Part shown: in pieces, positions 61,927 through 64,000 of the stretch
How the letters are laid out: every line of letters starts with the position of its first letter
Numbering within the stretch: position 1 is the first letter of the stretch
DNA from: Pleionea mediterranea
GTDB lineage: Bacteria; Pseudomonadota; Gammaproteobacteria; Enterobacterales; Kangiellaceae
NCBI RefSeq assembly: GCF_003148745.1
Contig: NZ_QGGU01000014.1
Location: forward strand, 1 to 64,000
Direction of reading: 5' to 3'
DNA: 64,000 nucleotides
Notes under the pieces: generated by a model
What the model was told of the DNA's origin: nothing
The model's database searches: none
What the model saw: only the letters and a program-made list of their open reading frames with translations
Made by a program: the position numbers and the translations under genes

Positions 61927-62349
61927 TTAAAAGGGCTTTAACACCACCAAAAGAACTACGGCAAATAAGATAAGAACCGGTGCTTCATTGAAAAAACGGA
62001 AAAACACATGGCTTTTCTGGCAGCTACCCGCTTGCAGCTGTTTGCGGTAGTAGCCGCAAAAATGATGGTAAACAATCAGGGCTACAACCAAAGCCAGCTT
62101 GGCGTGAAACCAGCCCGCGGTTTGAAAATAAGACCAGTTTAACGCCGCCAGCCAGGCACCAAAGATCAGTGTCAGATACATAAAGGGAGTAATAAACCGG
62201 TACAGTTTGTGTGCCATCTGGTTCAGGTGTTGTTTTACCGCCGGATTGTCGGTGAGTTGAATATTCACAAACAGTCGCGGCAAATAAAAAATACCGGCAA
62301 ACCAGCTGACCATAAAAATAATGTGCAATGCTTTTAACCAGAGATACAT
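61927..62349 (-). CDS. hemJ: HemJ-type protoporphyrinogen oxidase
   Basis: A 140-residue, four-helix membrane protein of the UPF0093/HemJ family: LWLKALHIIFMVSWFAGIFY with the conserved His, MAHKLYRFITPFMYLTLIFG, and WFHAKLALVVALIVYHHFCG with several His. HemJ oxidises protoporphyrinogen IX to protoporphyrin IX and binds haem. It lies within three genes of hemL, consistent with haem synthesis. Starts at ATG 62349, six bases after the ClC gene stop. Confidence 0.9.
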   Translation of the reverse strand: MYLWLKALHIIFMVSWFAGIFYLPRLFVNIQLTDNPAVKQHLNQMAHKLYRFITPFMYLTLIFGAWLAALNWSYFQTAGWFHAKLALVVALIVYHHFCGYYRKQLQAGSCQKSHVFFRFFNEAPVLILFAVVLLVVLKPF

Positions 62350-62355
62350 AACGGA

Positions 62356-64000
62356 TTACTTCACTTTGCTGGCAGGTTTGTAAGTGTAATAGGACTCGAT
62401 GGTTTCGCGGGTGATCACGCCATAGATTTTTTCCGTCATGGGCGCGGTTGTCCGAAACACATAGGCGGCATCGGTTTTGTCTCGTTCAAGACTGTCGAGG
62501 ACTTCTTCCAGAGTTGCCTGCAGGTAAACCGAAGAAATATTTTGTCGATCGGCGGGTATTTTTAGCAGATCGATGTCTTCCGGCATCGGCTCTTCGCTGG
62601 ATTCCTGTTCAACCATGTAACGCGCCAGATCGTTTGCCGACATTAATGAAATAGGGACGTTATCTTCCCGGATCAATATCCAACGTGGGTTGTTTTCGAG
62701 AATCTGAGCGGCATCAAGCAGACGAATATGCCGGTCGTGAACCGCAATGGAGCGATCCATGGCGCCGGCCACGCCCACCCGGCGTAGAAACTGGGTCAAA
62801 GGGTTAAATTTGAACGTCATGCCTTTGGCGTTCATCAAACTCTGGAACATGGAAGGCTGCTTGAATACCTGTGTGACCATTAAATTAGCCACAACCACCG
62901 AAAACATACCCGGTAAAATAATGCCCGGATTAGCGGTTAACTCCAGTAACGCCATCAGTGCTGCTAGTGGCGCGTTGAGCACGGCACTCATCATGGTGGC
63001 CATGCCCACCATGGCGTAAAACGGATACGACGAGGAGTATTCGGGAAAAAATTGGTGACCGACAAAGCCGATTATGGCACCGCTCATGGCGCCAATAAAA
63101 AAACTCGGACCAATGACACCACCGGGCATTGACATGCCGGAACAGATAATGGTGGCGGCCAGCTTGCCCACCAGACACAGCACCAGCAGCATCAGGCCAT
63201 AATCACCTTGCAGGGTGGCGTTAACGGAATCGTAGCCAATCCCCATAATTTGCGGGATCCCCAGCGCAATCAGCCCAACCGCAATACCGGACAGGGTACA
63301 CTTTATCCAGACCGGCCATTCATAGGTTTTACGGGTTACCGCCGTGGTGCAATAGATGAACAGGGCCGCCAGACAACCAATGATGATCCCCATCAACAGA
63401 AAGTAGGGCATTTCCCACAAGGAGACCAGTTCCAGCGATGGCACATCGAACGCGACCGCGTTGCCAAATACAATGCGTGATAACACAGCGCCTGATACAG
63501 AGGCTAATATTACCGGTATAAAGCTCGCGATGGTGTACTCCATCATAATCACTTCCATGGCGAATATGACGCCCGCCAAAGGCGTGTTGAAGCTGGCGCT
63601 GATGGCCGCAGCAGAACCGCAACCTACCAGTACCCGAATACTATTGTTGGGCAGCTTAAGCCGCTGACCGAGCCAGCTGCCACTGGCCGCACCTAAGTGT
63701 ATACCGGGGCCTTCTCGACCAACTGACATACCTGAGGCAAGGGTCAGTCCGCCGACAAAAAATTGCACCACGGCATTTTTCCACGGCAGATAACCTTGAT
63801 GGAATACCATTCGTTCCAGTGTATGGCCAACGCCCACCGCCCGACGATGCTTGCTTAACTTTTGTAACAATAAGCCCACCACAAGACCGCCAACAATAGG
63901 CATAATGAGGTGGAAGTGCCAGCTAAGACCTTCAAAGTCACCTTTATCCGACTCCGGGTGCCATAGCACAAAGCCACTTTCGGTAAATAGACGAAATAAA
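62356..64000 (-). CDS. ClC-family chloride channel/transporter, 5' end outside
   Basis: At least 548 residues, open to the right edge: codons before GTG 63969 read LFRLFTESGF, so the real start lies beyond the window. Channel/antiporter motifs: GREGPGIHLGA, GSAAAISASFNTPLAGVIFA and GGVIGPSFFIGA. Two CBS domains fill the cytoplasmic C-terminus (from about residue 400). ClC proteins with CBS domains carry chloride or act as H+/Cl- exchangers. It is followed by hemJ at six bases. Confidence 0.93.
   Translation of the reverse strand, partial: LFRLFTESGFVLWHPESDKGDFEGLSWHFHLIMPIVGGLVVGLLLQKLSKHRRAVGVGHTLERMVFHQGYLPWKNAVVQFFVGGLTLASGMSVGREGPGIHLGAASGSWLGQRLKLPNNSIRVLVGCGSAAAISASFNTPLAGVIFAMEVIMMEYTIASFIPVILASVSGAVLSRIVFGNAVAFDVPSLELVSLWEMPYFLLMGIIIGCLAALFIYCTTAVTRKTYEWPVWIKCTLSGIAVGLIALGIPQIMGIGYDSVNATLQGDYGLMLLVLCLVGKLAATIICSGMSMPGGVIGPSFFIGAMSGAIIGFVGHQFFPEYSSSYPFYAMVGMATMMSAVLNAPLAALMALLELTANPGIILPGMFSVVVANLMVTQVFKQPSMFQSLMNAKGMTFKFNPLTQFLRRVGVAGAMDRSIAVHDRHIRLLDAAQILENNPRWILIREDNVPISLMSANDLARYMVEQESSEEPMPEDIDLLKIPADRQNISSVYLQATLEEVLDSLERDKTDAAYVFRTTAPMTEKIYGVITRETIESYYTYKPASKVK

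Overview
The window is a stretch of gammaproteobacterial chromosome, probably from a marine or aquatic heterotroph. The evidence is the set of E. coli-like neighbourhoods (GlrK-QseG-GlrR, HdfR next to MaoP, PurE-PurK, RimK, YajQ, AidB) combined with a bacterial kynurenine pathway, DUF4331, DUF885 and ECF sigma factors. Gene style and content recall Kangiellaceae-type genomes (Aliikangiella, Pleionea), but that placement is inference. No tRNA, rRNA or CRISPR array was seen.

Layout. 1-2.7 kb: the distal part of an integron gene-cassette array, with five small promoterless genes on the + strand, each followed by an attC site. Every cassette's leading core (GTTAGGC, GTTAGGC, GTTAAGGC, GTTATGTT, GTTAGAAA) is the reverse complement of its own downstream attC end, which confirms the cassette boundaries. 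2.8-4.7 kb: small accessory genes (glycine-zipper protein, MORN-like protein, His/Arg-rich exported protein). 5-12.4 kb: AlaC, an OmpA/BON/EF-hand operon, the divergent GlrK-lipoprotein-GlrR two-component system and an SDR; a sigma-54-like promoter and two identical dyads lie between the divergent units. 12.6-18 kb: exported OB-fold protein, carbamate kinase-isochorismatase-ChaB operon, a 105-bp tandem repeat and AidB. 18-24.7 kb: acetyltransferases, a BlaI-BlaR pair with two operators, and a TetM-like GTPase. 24.9-29.6 kb: kynurenine catabolic operon (2-aminomuconate deaminase, HAAO, KynB, KynU, KMO). 29.6-36 kb: a small gene remnant, GT2 glycosyltransferase, membrane proteins, ECF sigma/anti-sigma/YbjQ operon and a PhyH dioxygenase. 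36.5-41.5 kb: PurE-PurK, a YefM-YoeB toxin-antitoxin pair, HdfR and MaoP. 41.5-44.6 kb: RimK ATP-grasp ligase with an AstE-like deacylase and a retropepsin-like protease, then YajQ. 45-55.5 kb: DUF885 hydrolase, an ECF/RskA-controlled exported system (DUF4331, Ig-like lipoprotein, repeat protein, HupE/UreJ permease) and an S9 peptidase. 55.7-64 kb: diguanylate cyclase, 2-aminomuconic semialdehyde dehydrogenase with a divergent SDR, HemL, PyrB, HemJ and the 3' part of a ClC channel running off the right edge.

How it fits together. The kynurenine genes are split between two places (25-29.6 kb and 57-59.4 kb). Tryptophan dioxygenase and ACMS decarboxylase must lie elsewhere. The best candidate for an undescribed system is the locus at 47.0-53.1 kb: an ECF sigma factor and its RskA-type anti-sigma face the same way as DUF4331, lipoprotein, repeat-protein and HupE genes, and the sigma gene and the DUF4331 gene share a promoter motif, TGCATC-N17-CGTAA, with identical spacing. 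Three of the exported or membrane proteins carry calcium-loop-like Asp/Asn/Gly motifs. Three membrane proteins in the window (the GlrK sensor, the GT2 enzyme and a BPSS1780-like protein) carry Ser/Asn-rich low-complexity insertions.
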